From the NCBI GenBank assembly GCA_963969595.1, contig OZ018410.1:2232001-2296000 (forward strand): a DNA stretch of 64,000 nucleotides, given 5' to 3'. Positions within the stretch are counted from its first letter, which is position 1. Each line of letters starts with the position of its first letter. This stretch comes from Neckera pumila (Eukaryota > Streptophyta > Bryopsida > Hypnales > Neckeraceae). Positions 22,465 to 34,179 of the stretch are shown piece by piece. A model generated the notes under the pieces. That model saw only the letters and a program-made list of their open reading frames with translations, was not told the DNA's origin and made no database searches. Both the position numbers and the translations under genes were made by a program.

Positions 22465-23389
22465 CTTCTAAAGTCTTAAGGTCATTTTTTTTGTCAAAAA
22501 CCACTCAAAACTGCCATTTTGGCTGCGGTCATCCAAGAACACAAAAAAAAAACAGTTTTTTAGAATCTAACCATAGGATCTTGTACTTCACTAGTCAAAG
22601 ATCATGTGGTAAAAAATTCATGAAGTTTGACCGTATAGATTGGAAGATATTAGCATTCAAAGTTGAAAAAGAAAGTTTTTTTAAACATTGACCTGCAATT
22701 TCAGATGACTTTGACTGCCATTTGTGGAATTTTTTTGCATTATAGACTTTGAATTTAATAATTTTTTATGTTGAAGATGTAAGTTGAAAGTCTACAAAAA
22801 AAAATTCAAAAAACACACACTTGATTTTCATTCTTTAAAATTTTTTTAAGTAGAAATAAGTCCAAGATTGAAAAAAACACTAAATCGTTAATAGCTCTTA
22901 GATGGAATTGAAATACAATAATCCCAAGGTGAAATTATTTTAGCAATCAAACACAACATTCTCAAAAAAAAATTATAAAAAATTGTAAAAATTGCATTCA
23001 AAAATGAATCCTACAAGTTATTTTTTCATAAAGATGTTTAGATTGCCCAAAAAACAAGATTGTCCATAACTTGCTCATTATTAGTCCAAGTAAAATGAAT
23101 CAAAGCTTCACATATAGACAAAAATATAAAGTTTTAGAGAAAAAAAAAATTAAAATTTATTTTGACTTTTTGCAAAAAAATTTGTGCTGCCCGCCGAGTT
23201 CAATTTGAGGCTTTTTATGGTATAACTTTTGCTCCCGGGCACCAATTGAAATAAAAATTATATTCTCACGAAGCTAATCAGTTTTTCTATCTTATGGAAA
23301 AGTTTCAAAATGTTTCACTAAAATTTGAGCCCGTAGGTACTCGCCCAAAATCTGATTTGTCCCTTGAGGGGACAGTGGGACTTTAGGGG
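22465..23389. mobile_element. TTAA-flanked element, copy 6
   Basis: It is bounded by TTAA at 22461-22464 and 23390-23393, with ends CTTCTAAAG and CTTTAGGGG. It is 925 bp and lies only 140 bp after copy 5. Near the right end it has the TTGTCCCTTGAGGGGACA block shared with copies 8 and 12. Confidence 0.75.
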
Positions 23390-23393
23390 TTAA

Positions 23394-23980
23394 TGACCAA
23401 ATTTGATAAACAATAATTTTGTACAAAGATGTAAGCAAAAATTTGCAAAAATTCAAAAAAGATTGAGATGTTTAGAGGATAACCAGGCAATAGTCTTCCC
23501 CATGTTGGGGTTTTTCAAAATCGGATTTTTTATGCTAAAACTAGACTTCTAAAAGAATTTTTCAAAAATATAAACTACTAGAAATAAGAATTTTGTTCAC
23601 AGTAGGGTCTCCTTTTTAAACGGACCCGTGCCTCATTGGTAAACAATGTTATAGACTTTATGGATGTCTGCTTAAGCTTGTGCTGACAAAGGACTTCTGA
23701 TCCACGACTCCCCCTGACTTCAATTGAAGACTGTGCGGCGACGTAGTCAGGCTTCCAGCTGGTCTGCTTTTATTATTCGACGACTGCCATTCGAACATAG
23801 ATCACTACAATGAAAATTTATAGGATGGACCACAGGCCCCTCTTTCATTTATTGAGCGAACGTACACTTCCTCGATCCCTCCTCTGTCTGATAATAACAG
23901 CGTCGACATCTCTCAGATTAGGACCACGCAACTTGCCACCTGTTTGCGGCGCCTTGTATTCTGCAGAAAATATTGGATCG
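23394..23980. other. Spacer with a fragment related to copy 7
   Basis: The stretch at about 23515-23610 (GCTAAAACTAGACTTCTAAA and onward) matches the interior of the short TTAA element at 31760-32406, so it is a fragment of that variant. From about 23620 the composition becomes less AT-rich, marking entry into the gene island. Confidence 0.45.
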
Positions 23981-23986
23981 TGAGAA

Positions 23987-25333
23987 TTAAGTTTCTATTT
24001 CCGTTGCAATTAGTAGGAAGCCTAGTTTTGAACTGGGCTCCAAACTTACACACAAACTTATATCGCTCACCATTCTAGTATTCTCCTCGCTCGATTTGCT
24101 TCTCGATCTGAGTAGAGAGGATCGATAAGTAGTTATGACTGTGCTTGGGAGCTTGTTGGAAGATTGTCCAGGCTTGCATGTGGAGCGAGGACTCTGTGGA
24201 ACCGCTATCTGAGCAGTCCTACCTGGAAGTGTTCCACGCTGAAGAAGTTTCTGGAGAGTAGTCATCTCCAACAACTTGCTTAGCGTTGGACGCTGTCACA
24301 TAAGTCTGGCCGGTGCATCCACGAGCTAATCATGTTCGAGTTGCTCGTACTGTAAACGGGGTGAACGATCATCTTCTGGGATCCTCGGCCACATGCTTTC
24401 AGGTTGGAACTTCTGCTCTTTTCATGTGCGAGAGTTGTGCACTTCAATTTTTCGGTTGTGAAATTGCTGGCTATGTTCCAGGACATCTAGTGTGTGTCTC
24501 TTTGAGGAGTGTAACTTGGCGATTCACTTGAGTTGGATACTGGCCATGGGAGTTATCTACACCTCGTCTTGATCGTAAGGTTTGATGACGCTTACGAGAT
24601 TGGTACGATTCGCAACCTGTACAGTACAAGTTGAGAGAGCCTGTGTTGACCTTCAACAGAGTGACATGTGAGGATTTCAGCAAAGTAGCATTCCTTGCGA
24701 GTAAGGTGCACTTGTGTCTGCAACATGAATGCTTTCTTTCCCAAATTCTAAGCGACCTCCATATGTTATCTTCTTGAGGCGCTAAATGGATTCGAATAGC
24801 TCTGTGACTGGTAGAATTCGCTAATTGGTAGGAACTGTGGCTTGATGTGGATGAATACTCAGCGCCAACGAGAACGTCGGTATTCTTACAGGCCGAAGCA
24901 CATTTTGGGGGAGAACATAAATTTCCACATTCTCATCACCCTGGATGATAATACTGTAGTTCATGATCTTAGATGATAAAGTTGTAGTTCCTACCAGCCA
25001 CTGTACCAGAAAGTCGTGGTGGGGACACCTTGGATCTCGCGTTGCTTTGAAGCAGCGTCCGCGAAGTAGCTTCCACGCAGCTTCAACACAATTTCGGGGA
25101 GATAAGAATTTATGTAACTCTATTTCATCCAAATTGGGAATGAAAAGTCGATTAGGGTTCAGGTTATAGGCGAATGTGGACGAGGAATTAGATGTCCGTC
25201 CACCGAATGAATTGATTCTCGTTCCGGGTTCGTCGTTTGTAATGCTCAACGTCACCTCGAATGTGCAAATTTGAGAGAAGGTTTTCGCTTTGTAATCGAG
25301 GGTTTGGTTGCTGGCGCTCAGAGTTCTTCTCAT
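23987..25333 (-). CDS. Unrecognised gene divergent from family gene A (partner A), exon limits uncertain
   Basis: On the minus strand a 170-codon open frame starts at 25333, 136 bp from the divergent ATG of gene A. Further down are short open blocks: KKITYGGRLEFGKESIHVAD (about 24705-24770), HVTLLKVNTGSLNLYCTG ending at a GT (about 24630), and TLQKLLQRGTLP followed by G and a GTAGGA donor (about 24225-24260). Similar peptides in the same order occur upstream of gene C (SIDISNSSHASPYS, and DLQELIQRETLP) and, more weakly, upstream of gene B. That suggests a real multi-exon gene or its remains rather than chance frames. I do not recognise the protein, and a complete model was not built. A pseudogene remains possible. 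Confidence 0.35.
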
Positions 25334-25468
25334 TCTACAAGCGTCTTGACTGACCGCTTGACTCGAAGCTCTCCGTTTTCTCGCTCGATTCCGGTCCCTC
25401 TCTCAGTTTTCAATAGTCTCTTCACAACTTTCGCGTGCCGTTTGTGCCGTAACTCGCAGCAGAGAGAC

Positions 25469-28065
25469 ATGGGGTCACCTATCGATCCATCTGTCAGGTG
25501 AGCAATAAGTCATCCATCTATCAGGGGCGCGATAACATAACAGTCTTGCTGCTTTTTCTAGTGATGATTTTTGAGCAAAAATTAAACCAGGGGTTGTTTT
25601 TGAGCGAGAAACGATTTTCAGGGATTGTCTGTAATGTCTTCCGTCGATGTAGGAGTGTTCATTTTGTGTGCTACACTTTGTTATTACTCAACGGAATAGC
25701 ACTGAGCTGGCACTATGTAGAACCTTTTGCAGTGGATATCTCTTTTCTTTGTGGTTTATTGATTTTGTACATAGTTTTGTGGTTTCTGAATTTGTGTTAG
25801 CCCTCCTGGTTTGTTTCCACCGTGACTCATCATTAGCGGAGTATTAGGAAGTGTGCTTACTTTACTGTCGTGATATACGATTGTTTGGCATCGCTACATA
25901 GTACTTTAGTGTTTGCACAGTTTAGGGTTTGTGATGATCAATCCAGTGTTAACCTTGTATTAACCACTGAGTTAAGCTTACTAGCAGTAGATTTGCTTGG
26001 GTTTCAGATGGACTCAAAATATTTATTATGAGTATTCAGTTTTACAGCTGTTTGATCATGCACTAAATCCTCTCCAATGACACTTTGTAATTGCACATTT
26101 CATGTATATGCTAGAAATATATGTGATGTTGAGCATAGGTCTGATTAGAATTCCTGCACATGTCAAGTGAATGAACACATGTGAGTGTTTTGAGAAGGCA
26201 GTTGTGACGTTGTATACCCAAGTGTGATGTCATATATGCATGTGATGTTGAATATGGCTTGCTTGTGTGGTGTTGTATATGGCTTGCATGGGTGGTGTCA
26301 TATATCAATGCATGTTATGTACTCATATTTGGACCTCAAGAGCATGTCTAGTAGTGACCACATGTGAGGTTGTACTTAGAAGCCCCCCTCTGACCTTATG
26401 GCCAGGACCTTGTTTTGAGATTTGCTCAGGGATGTGCCCGGGACATATACTTCTTTTCCATGTATGACCGGATGAGGGAATTCAAAGCATTTAGAAGTGA
26501 CTTTTTTAGCCTTCATTTTGTAGCCATGTTGGGAAATACTGTGACTTTTTTAGGTGAGTGAGATGACTAATATGGATAAACTTTTTGTTGGTTTTGGGGT
26601 AGTCTTGAGACTCTTTGGGCCAATTAGACAAATTCATACTTTGTCAAATAAATAAAATGTTAATTGCTCTCACCATTTCTCACATTTATTTGTATGTGGT
26701 AATTTACAATTTTTCAATAATGCCAACAGAGCAAACCAGTCATTCTGCCTGTCTCAAGGCTGCTTTACTTTATATCTTTGGCTGGCATGCATGGAGGTCC
26801 TTACTAATGTATGTGTTCTGTTCTAAGCTTATGGGTTCAGAGTTATGATTTAGATGCAATAGTTGATTGTGTGCCAGGTGTAGGAGTAGTTGACTAACTT
26901 TCCTGCATCAGTCACTTTATGAACATGGTTAATTGCACATGTGAAGGGACAGAGCAACTGGTGGACCCTTCGATTTTGCAGAATCTGGAGGTTACTCAAG
27001 AAAAGAAACGGAAGAGTTTTGCCCGGCTGTGGACTTCGTGTCGGATGATCATCGGGCTTATCTAGGTTTGTCTCTGAAACCACATTTGTGTCTACTGTAG
27101 TTATTTGCACCCAGTTTTGTGTTCAGAGTTCAGACATATCCAATGTGCACCCACATAACGTGGCCACTTTATCATTGTGATTGGACCAGTGACATGAATG
27201 ACTGGGTAATAGCCAGCTGTCAATTCATCAATTGCTGGAATCCGAGAGCAGAATCCCTATCTCCGTTCAAGGATTAACGGCTATAGAATTTTAACCCAAT
27301 GATCCTTTCACCACTTACTTATAGGACTGGTCTAACCAGTAGACTTTTGAGTTGGTGTTGGTATTGGGAGTCACCATGCTTCACCTCCTCCAATGACACT
27401 GCCTTCTGGGGGACACAAGACGGGTTCCTTGCACAACTTGACATGTGGACTTTGCTCCGTCAGATGTGCACAGGGTGCCATTAGAGAAGGTTGGGTGTTT
27501 CACTGATCAAATGGGATCAGTTCCCTTGTGGTTTTAGTATCCACTACCCTATTAGTTTAGTCAGAGCTGTCAAAGATTTACGTTCACCATTAGATATTAG
27601 AAGTTTGAGTTGACATCACTTGAGAGCCTTAAAACTGCCGTTTTGGAGTGATTAGGAAATGTATTTCAATTTGGTGATCCCGTCTGTCATTCCATTACCT
27701 GCAGTCACAACGGATGAGACTACCTCTTGACTGTGATTGCAGCTCCGGAGCATCTCCCTGCATCGGCTCCACAGGCCCCTGAGCCCACAGGTCCCAGTCC
27801 CGTCCCCGGCTCTAGCAGGCTAGACCGATTATACGAACGCGACTTTCGGCGACTTGACCGTGGGCTGGAGTTACTCAAAGCCCAACCACTTGTTGTGGCA
27901 GAGCTGCCGAAGGTGCTAGAGGAAAATGTGTCTGCACAGATCCACGTGCCCTCATCAGTAACTCAAGGTTATGTGCCTGCGCTGGACGTGCTTGACGTGA
28001 AAGCTGAAGGTGGAGTTGTCTATGGATCCGTTCTGGTGGAGCGGAAGGCTGGGGTGACGAAGTAA
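25469..28065 (+). CDS. Small three-exon gene A of an unrecognised duplicated family
   Basis: The exon model is 25469-25497, 26947-27065 and 27743-28065, encoding 156 residues. Exon 1 gives MGSPIDPSV plus a split R codon (donor GTGAGC). Exon 2 gives DRATGGPFDFAESGGY to DDHRAYL. Exon 3 gives a proline-rich linker, then RLDRLYERDFRRL and a C-terminus with SSVTQGYVPALDV and GSVLVERKAGVTK. The intron phases are 2 then 1, identical to genes B and C, and the frame stays open across both joins. There is no signal peptide, membrane segment or catalytic motif; it looks soluble and partly disordered. It is head-to-head with partner A. The exon 2 acceptor (26945-26946) has a weak pyrimidine tract and was chosen because it keeps the frame. 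Function unknown. Confidence 0.6.
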
Positions 28066-28724
28066 ATATGCGTACGTAATGTAATAAGACGACATCGTTC
28101 TTGTAATTGAGTTGGTGCCTTCGATTCCTGTGTTACACTGCGGGTGTTCTGGAGAATTTGTTAGGTTACCCGGTCTCTCGGATAGTTAGACTCGGATGAG
28201 CTTCCAGTTTTGAGAAGTACGTGCTGGAGCTTGCAGCCTCCGATATAGAGAGGAAGCCTCTGCCCGAAAGTGTTATATATGCTAAATAACATGCTAAATA
28301 AATGTTCATATTAAGCGAGTTGGTTTATTCTACTATATTTCCGGCTTTCTGTTGTGTGATAGTCTAATTGGATAAGTCTTCTTTTGATTTGTTGGACTAC
28401 AACAGTTGAACTCTATGAATGGTTCTTCCTGTTTGAAGTTGCTTTATGTATATGATTCGATGTGGTATGATTTGAATTTGAAGCTTGTATACCTAGTCTT
28501 GCTCTTTGGGTTTTGGAATGAGACCAGTGCGGAAGAGTTGTTCATTCGCTTGAAATGGATCTTGAAACTCAGTTTGATGTTTGATATTTATTGGGTCCGT
28601 TCTGGCTACCACCTCTCCCTTGAAATCTGAATATTAACCCTGAAAGGATGGGCCTGTGACTACGTATTCAAACTTCAAAGTCCCTCTCTCAGTACTCCCA
28701 TTTTGCAAGTTATATATGCAAGTA
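28066..28724. other. 3' flank of gene A
   Basis: Presumed 3' untranslated and intergenic sequence. AATAAATG-type poly(A) signals occur near 28298. The open frame at 28406-28630 has no recognisable product. Confidence 0.4.
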
Positions 28725-29073
28725 AGATAGTCTGCTCTTAACGTGACCTTTTAAGAGCTGATTGCATTTGGGGGAAGCTGAGACTCCTTGAAACATTTGT
28801 CAGTAAATTTTCATAGAAAGAATATTGGAATTGGCATCTAATCCCAGTCATTTTGTACTTTTTGGACCTGCATGGTTTTAATTACAAATTTATGAAGTTG
28901 AAATGCAGGGATCACTAAAAGCGATCACCTCTTGAAATGTATACTTTTGGTACTTTGAAGAAAGAAAAATGTACCTCCGTGTTAGTGGTCCATCTTGAAA
29001 TGTACACTTTGGGTAGTTTGAAGAAAGCAAAATGTACCTCTGTGTTAGTGGTCGCTTTTTAAGCACCCTACCT
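28725..29073. mobile_element. TA-flanked inverted-repeat MITE with internal tandem repeat
   Basis: The left end AGATAGTCTGCTCTTAACG follows TA. The right end, on the opposite strand, reads AGGTAGGGTGCTTAAAAAGC. The terminal motif, roughly AGGTAGnCTGCTCTAAAAGC, recurs at 34737 and 58120. A TA flank on at least one side suggests the Tc1/mariner superfamily. Its interior is mostly the two-copy tandem repeat listed at 28931-29055. Confidence 0.55.
28931..29055. repeat. Two-copy tandem repeat, about 63 bp per unit
   Basis: The unit starting CTTGAAATGTATACTTTTGG and ending GTGTTAGTGGTC occurs twice in direct succession with about six differences. It lies inside the MITE at 28725-29073. Confidence 0.85.
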
Positions 29074-29364
29074 AATGTGCTTATATGTCATAAATGTAAT
29101 CACATGTCTTCTATAAGTCTTATCAATTTCAGATTTTAGTGTGAAATTTGAAACTACTGTAAATATTTATAGGTTTGTTTGAATTTCTTTTTTTAATAAT
29201 ATATATGCATCACAAGAAACAATAAGCTAACACATTAAGGTGGTAGTACCTTGAACTACCATGCATCTAAAACAAACTCCTGTTTTCTACCTAAAGGTAA
29301 ACAAAATCTACATGTAAGATTGTCAATCTCCTATTTAAGACTTGAGTAGATTCTCAAAGTGATA

Positions 29365-29954
29365 CTCCCTCCGTTTGGAAATACTCGACCCATTTCACGG
29401 ATTTTTGTGTTTGGATTTATTGTATCCAAAAGTTTTCTATTCTTTTGAAAAGGCGGTTTTTAATTCCTTTCAGAAGGCGGCTAGCATTGTACTCAATTAC
29501 TCATTTGGAAAGGCCGCTAGTGAATTAGAGGATGCTTCAAGAGCTTGTTGCTAGATTTTCCTAATAGTCTAGCGGTTGACCTTGAATGTATTTGCCACTT
29601 CTTCATGGCACCCCGCTTCAATTTCCCATCGTTGCTGTACTTCAGCAAATGCTTGTAAATCACCTCTCGTTGGTCATTTGAGAGTTCTCGAGTAGGACAA
29701 CCTACACTAAGATCGTTGTCTCCATCGGAAGCCATGGCGCTCACTTCGGTGGAGATTGAAATTTGGCACTATAGATGCAATTTTGAACTCCCATATCTCT
29801 GCGACTAACAGCCACTCCAAACTAGCAATTGCACCAATTGAAGCAATGGGAAATCCTATACAGAGCAAAGTTCAAACCAACCAAGATTTTTGAAAACTGT
29901 GCTTAAAATCTGCGAAGTTTGTGAAATGGGTCCAGTATTTCCAAGCGGAGGGAG
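29365..29954. mobile_element. Stowaway/mariner-like element, deletion derivative
   Basis: The ends are CTCCCTCCGTTTGGAAATAC on the left and its inverted copy GTATTTCCAAGCGGAGGGAG (with small differences) on the right. TA dinucleotides at 29363-29364 and 29955-29956 form the target duplication. This is the canonical terminus of plant Stowaway MITEs and their mariner-like relatives. At 590 bp it is far shorter than an autonomous mariner-like element but still carries a piece of transposase on the minus strand. Confidence 0.9.
29517..29744 (-). pseudogene. N-terminal HTH fragment of a plant mariner-like transposase
   Basis: A 75-codon minus-strand frame reads LSNDQREVIYKHLLKYSNDG followed by KLKRGAMKK. 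This matches the helix-turn-helix DNA-binding start of plant mariner-like transposases, which have a pattern of L-T-x-E/D-Q-R, L-L and G-K-L-K-R. The usual V-A-x-x-F-x-V-x-x-x-T segment then continues out of frame. The catalytic DDE domain is absent, so the fragment could at most bind DNA. Confidence 0.75.
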
Positions 29955-30139
29955 TATTTAAGGGTGCTGCTATTCATGCATCACTCTCTCTCTATGTTGC
30001 TTCAAGGTTTCAAATGTGATGTCCCTGGTGTAGGTTCCCACTAAATCTATGATTCATTGTATACACCTAAAATGTGTTGCTTTTTAGAATTCATAACATT
30101 TTCTCTTAGTAGCCAAAAATTTCGATTTTACTTGCAGCA

Positions 30140-30561
30140 TTGCAGCATCTTTCACTGCGATTGCGATTTGCTGATCTGATTGAACAAAATTTTCAAGATG
30201 TCGCCACACAGAAGACTCTGAGACGCTGATATTCACGATTCAAGATGCCAAAACCTTACAGGCTGTCGCCCCGATACATAGAGTGTGTCAGAGACTTATG
30301 TGTACGAAGTTACTATACCATAATACTCATGTCAGGTTGAATCAGGCACAAGCTCTTCGTACAGAATATCAGCAGGAAGAACGATTTCAATACAGCGGTC
30401 CAAAAAGTCTCACACCTGCTGATCCAATATGCACAGAAAAGCTCGAAATCGAACACACTGAAATTGCAAATGAGCATTTATTTCGACTCTTTCGGGCAGA
30501 GACATCCTCTCTATACAATCCAGGCCAGCAGCACCTAGCTCCAGCACGTCAAAAACTGTAA
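30140..30561 (+). other. Possible coding exons converging on gene B, unidentified
   Basis: A TTGCAG acceptor-like site at about 30134-30139 is followed by an open stretch reading ALQHLSLRLRFADLIEQNFQ. A second open stretch runs to a stop at 30559-30561 and includes LEIEHTEIANEHLFRLFR. If real, these are terminal exons of a plus-strand gene ending 86 bp from the stop of gene B. I see no upstream exons, because the mariner-like element lies just before. No family is recognised, and it may be an old fragment. Confidence 0.2.
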
Positions 30562-30647
30562 ACGCCACTGAAAGGCCGGGTAGCATGTTAACTTAAAGCA
30601 ACAAAATTATATATTCTGTCGCATATTACAATGCTGAGTACAAGCAT

Positions 30648-33137
30648 TTACTTTGCCGGGGCAGCCACGTGTTCTTCCAGGGCGGGTTCGAAGACAGCCT
30701 CACCTTCAGCTGACACCCGAACCAAGCTCAGCGTGGCCACGTTCCCTTCAGTTACGGAAGATGGCAAGTGAGAGCGTCGAGCCTCGAGATCCCGCAGAAG
30801 ACGCCGGAAATGCGGTGCATATAATTCGTCCAGCTTACTAGGTACAGAGGCCTGTGGCACGACTGGAGCTTGTGGTGCTCGAGGTCTCGGGAGATATTTA
30901 GGATCTGTATTCACAGTCAGGGGTAAGAGCGTTAGGTTACACCGCAAGGGAGTTAAATGAGTTTACCATCATGCTAAAGAAACGGAATTTATCACTTAGC
31001 AGGTGGAATGGTCCAATTAAGACGGTAAACTAGGTTTCATTTCCTCTATGGTAAACTCGATCCCTTGTGCACACTCACTGAACTTATCAGTCAGTACTTG
31101 GAAACTGTAAACTCATGCTGAACACGAACGCATAGAAAAAACTGGATGTAAACGATTAAGAAACAGCGCATAATGTGGTTGCAACAGACCTACTAAAACC
31201 CGAAGCGTCCCGTTCTCATCTGCTAATTCAGGCATTAGAGGCCAGTTTTCAGCCTTTGGAAATGCATTTATGACTTCGTCGACGCCATCGCTCAGAATTG
31301 GATGTAACGGATCAGCTTCGCTGTTAACAGTCTGCCTGTGCACACAATCATGCACCTGAAGTAAATGACTGATACGTAGAAATAGATCGACCAGCAATTC
31401 AATTGCAACCATCAACCATAAATCACTGAAGAAGAATTAGAACAACTGGGATTAAATACTGTGCACAAACACCGAGCAGATCGACAGCGAACATTCAGAC
31501 TAAATTACACGGTTTTTGAACCACGTCTTTAATTATAACAGAAAATATGCAAAAAACTAACAATGGGTCAATGTGTGATCCGCCCAAACAACTTACTGAT
31601 CAGTAAACAGAGAAACATGTGAGTTACGTGAAAACGGAATATATAGAATGGTTTCGTTCCAATCTCGATTTTAGTTCTATATTAATTTGAACATTTTTCA
31701 ACCTTTTTACGTTTACTTGCAGCCTGAGGAGTAAGAACAAGTCTTCAAGAGGCAGTTAACCCCTAAATGCCCAAGGCCTTTTTTGAACTTCTAAGAATTT
31801 GTTCTAAATTGAACAAAAAGTCAACATTTTGATAAGTTGTATCAATTTTTTGTGAATTGTAATCGTACAAATTCAAACTAGACAAGTTAAAGGTCACATA
31901 GGAAAAGAAAACACAACAATATCACTTACAAATTGAAAGATAATAACGTTTGAACATGAGGATGTTAAAATTGTGAAAGTGACTTGAAGTCTTTCAATCC
32001 TCTTTTCACATGCCAAATCTAAAAAGTTGGCCAACAAAAAAAATATGAGGTTAAAGGAACTAACTTGCATAACCCCAAAAAATTTATTGCTTCTCAAAAT
32101 TTATTTTACAATCTTTTTAAATGAATTTCTAATGTGATTTTTCTTCTAAGATCTAGTGTATTTGAGGCTCATTTTCAAGAGCCCTCAACACTACGGAAAG
32201 TCAAGATTGCAATGGGTACCCTTGCACAAAATCTTTGAATAGAAAAATCATAATCTATCATTTTCAAAATAAGTTTTTGACACTAAAACTAGACTTCAAA
32301 AAGAATTTTTCCAAAAATATAAATTACTAAAAATAGCAACTTGATTAGGTTATTTAACTTCAAAGTTTTGTCGACACCAAAATTTGGTGCCTCGGGCATT
32401 TACGGGTTAAAAACCCAAGTAGAGAATTCCAGTTTCCGGTGACAAAACCCTCCGTTACGAAAAACACGGAATGCTTTCGTATCTGGTTCCAATTTCGGCA
32501 ACAATTTAATCATATTTATAAAAATCAATCTTCGTAAGTATACTTACAGCCTTAGAACAGTCTGTGATAACAGAATCGAAGAAACAGTTTAAGGCAACCA
32601 AAAATGCAGCCGAAAAATTGTCAGAATGAGACCATTCTGATTCCCTTATCTCCCAATTAACTTGATATCAGAAAAAGTATCACTAGTTGATTAATTAAAC
32701 CAACCCTAACCGCAAAGGTAAAGCTTTTACAACCCCGAACCGAGACTTCGCTAAACGGAAACGTGCAAACTCTGCGCGATTGATCAGTATCGAAAGTTAG
32801 AATATAAAGCAAACTTGAACAAAGAAGATCAAGTACAAAACATCACTTCTCCGAGGTTAGTATCTCCAACAAGTAACAGCGGCAAGAGAGAGCCGACCCT
32901 GGAAACCTAACAATACAAAACAGGTTCAGTGCTGGAAACCCTAGGAACCCTGGAAACCAAACAATACAGTACACGTTCAGTACACGTTCGGTGTGAACCA
33001 CGAAGCACCAGTGGCTTTGATCTACTCCAAAATGTATATACTTGTTATAATTCTACAGAGTCTTGCTGCAATTAAACGCGTTTCAAAGAGTTATTTCTCG
33101 CGCACCTCACGGCTAAAGAAGTCGAATCGGCCTCCAT
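30648..33137 (-). CDS. Small three-exon gene B of the same unrecognised family
   Basis: The exon model on the minus strand is 33137-33106, 31335-31190 and 30904-30648, encoding 144 residues. Exon 1 gives MEADSTSLAV plus a split R codon (donor GTGCGC). Exon 2 gives QTVNSEADPLHPIL to ADENGTLRVLV (donor GTCTGT, weak). Exon 3 gives DPKYLPRPRAPQAPVVPQ, then KLDELYAPHFRRLLRDLEAR and a C-terminus SSVTEGNVATLSLVRVSAEG to EPALEEHVAAPAK. The intron phases are 2 then 1, as in genes A and C. Its linker and LD-LY-FRRL block are closest to gene A, its C-terminal tail to gene C. Intron 1 contains a TTAA element (31760-32406). A neighbouring donor at 31194 would break the frame. Function unknown. Confidence 0.6.
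31760..32406. mobile_element. TTAA-flanked element, copy 7, short variant in an intron
   Basis: It is bounded by TTAA at 31756-31759 and 32407-32410, with ends CCCCTAAATGCCCAAGGC and, inverted, CCCGTAAATGCCCGAGGC. The first 18 bases of the two ends differ at only two positions. At 647 bp it is shorter than the other copies and its interior is mostly different, so it is a separate subfamily with the same kind of ends. It lies inside intron 1 of gene B. Confidence 0.8.
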
Positions 33138-33481
33138 GTTTCTCTAGTTGGATTGCAGACAGAAGCAGATAGAAATCACGCGCAGAAAAAAACCGAAGGA
33201 GCTGTCAAGAAACAAGATTCCTTAAGAACTTCAACCCCAACCCTTTAAACCCTTCCTTGTACCAAAACAGGCTCCGCTGATCTGGAACATTCGCTGGTGT
33301 ACGCCGTACACGAATTCGGAATTTGAAGAATTTTAGCTTCATGTCCCTAGTGAATAATTCAAAACTATGAAAATGCAGCAGCACAACTGAGTGTGCAAGC
33401 CACCACTCATCAGCTGATTCCGAAACTCTATCTGACTTCAATTCTGATTTGTACAGTATCTGACGGTATTTGCGGGTGTTA
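33138..33481. other. Region upstream of gene B
   Basis: Presumed promoter and 5' leader of gene B, and perhaps the start of the divergent partner. No TATA box is obvious. The open frame at 33205-33441 on the minus strand would be upstream of the gene B start and has no recognised product. Confidence 0.35.
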
Positions 33482-33753
33482 AGGTGGGTACACCCAAAAC
33501 CGCCACAAATTGGTACTGTGCCTAGTTACTGTTACTAGGCTGGTCAGATTTTCATACAGTCTTATTGGCAAGTGAAAGGAGGTTCCAACGCACCAAACAA
33601 CGTAGCATTTGGATACTGTATGCAAAAGTTATTAAGGAACAAAGTTTGGTTCTAAAAGCGTTTCTTCCACATAGGTACAGAACTGATTTTGGAGATGTAC
33701 AGAGAGTATAGATGGCGGTTTAAGGTCAGTGGCGCATTTGGGTGCACCCACCT
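33482..33753. mobile_element. TA-flanked MITE with long terminal inverted repeats
   Basis: The left end reads AGGTGGGTACACCCAAAACC and the inverted right end reads AGGTGGGTGCACCCAAATGC. TA occurs on each side (33480-33481, 33754-33755). The 272-bp element has no coding capacity. The TA duplication points to the Tc1/mariner superfamily. Confidence 0.7.
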
Positions 33754-33770
33754 TACATGAATTGGAATTT

Positions 33771-34010
33771 CGCTAAATCTGTCCCACGAAGGTGGGGTTC
33801 TTGGGGGTAAAAGTAAAAAAAGCCCCCTATATTTGAGCCGTGTCTAGGGATACTTTTCAGCCTCCCCTAGCTGAAGTGGGCCCTCTGACTGCATATATGA
33901 ATTCAAAATTTGCAAATTTTTTTTTTTTTTGTGGCAAATCAAAAATTCCTCAGTTTTCCCCCGGGGTAAATCCAGCCTGCTGGTCCCACCTTCGTGGGAC
34001 GGATTTAGCG
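33771..34010. mobile_element. 240-bp inverted-repeat element next to the previous MITE
   Basis: The left arm CGCTAAATCTGTCCCACGAA is repeated inverted at the right end, with CGCTAAATCCGTCCCACGAA on the opposite strand. The arms extend about 27 bases with one mismatch. No target duplication was found. The interior stretch AAAAAAGCCCCCTATATTTG resembles stretches at about 36270 and 45130, so it is a dispersed family. Confidence 0.65.
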
Positions 34011-34179
34011 TCCTGCCATGAATTGTGGGCCCTCGTCCAATGGACAACTGGGAATAATCTGACTACATTACCATTGGTTCAAAACTAGGTCACCGACCAC
34101 ATTAAAGAAACAATTCGGGCTACTGGGAGTCAGTCCTCGGTGCGCAAATCACGCATCACCTACGTGAACCTGGTAATTA

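Noticed and set aside
25271..25501. A 76-codon plus-strand frame ending in the gene A start
   Set aside because: It runs in the same frame as MGSPIDPSV, but the upstream part has no counterpart in genes B and C, so the internal ATG at 25469 is the better start.
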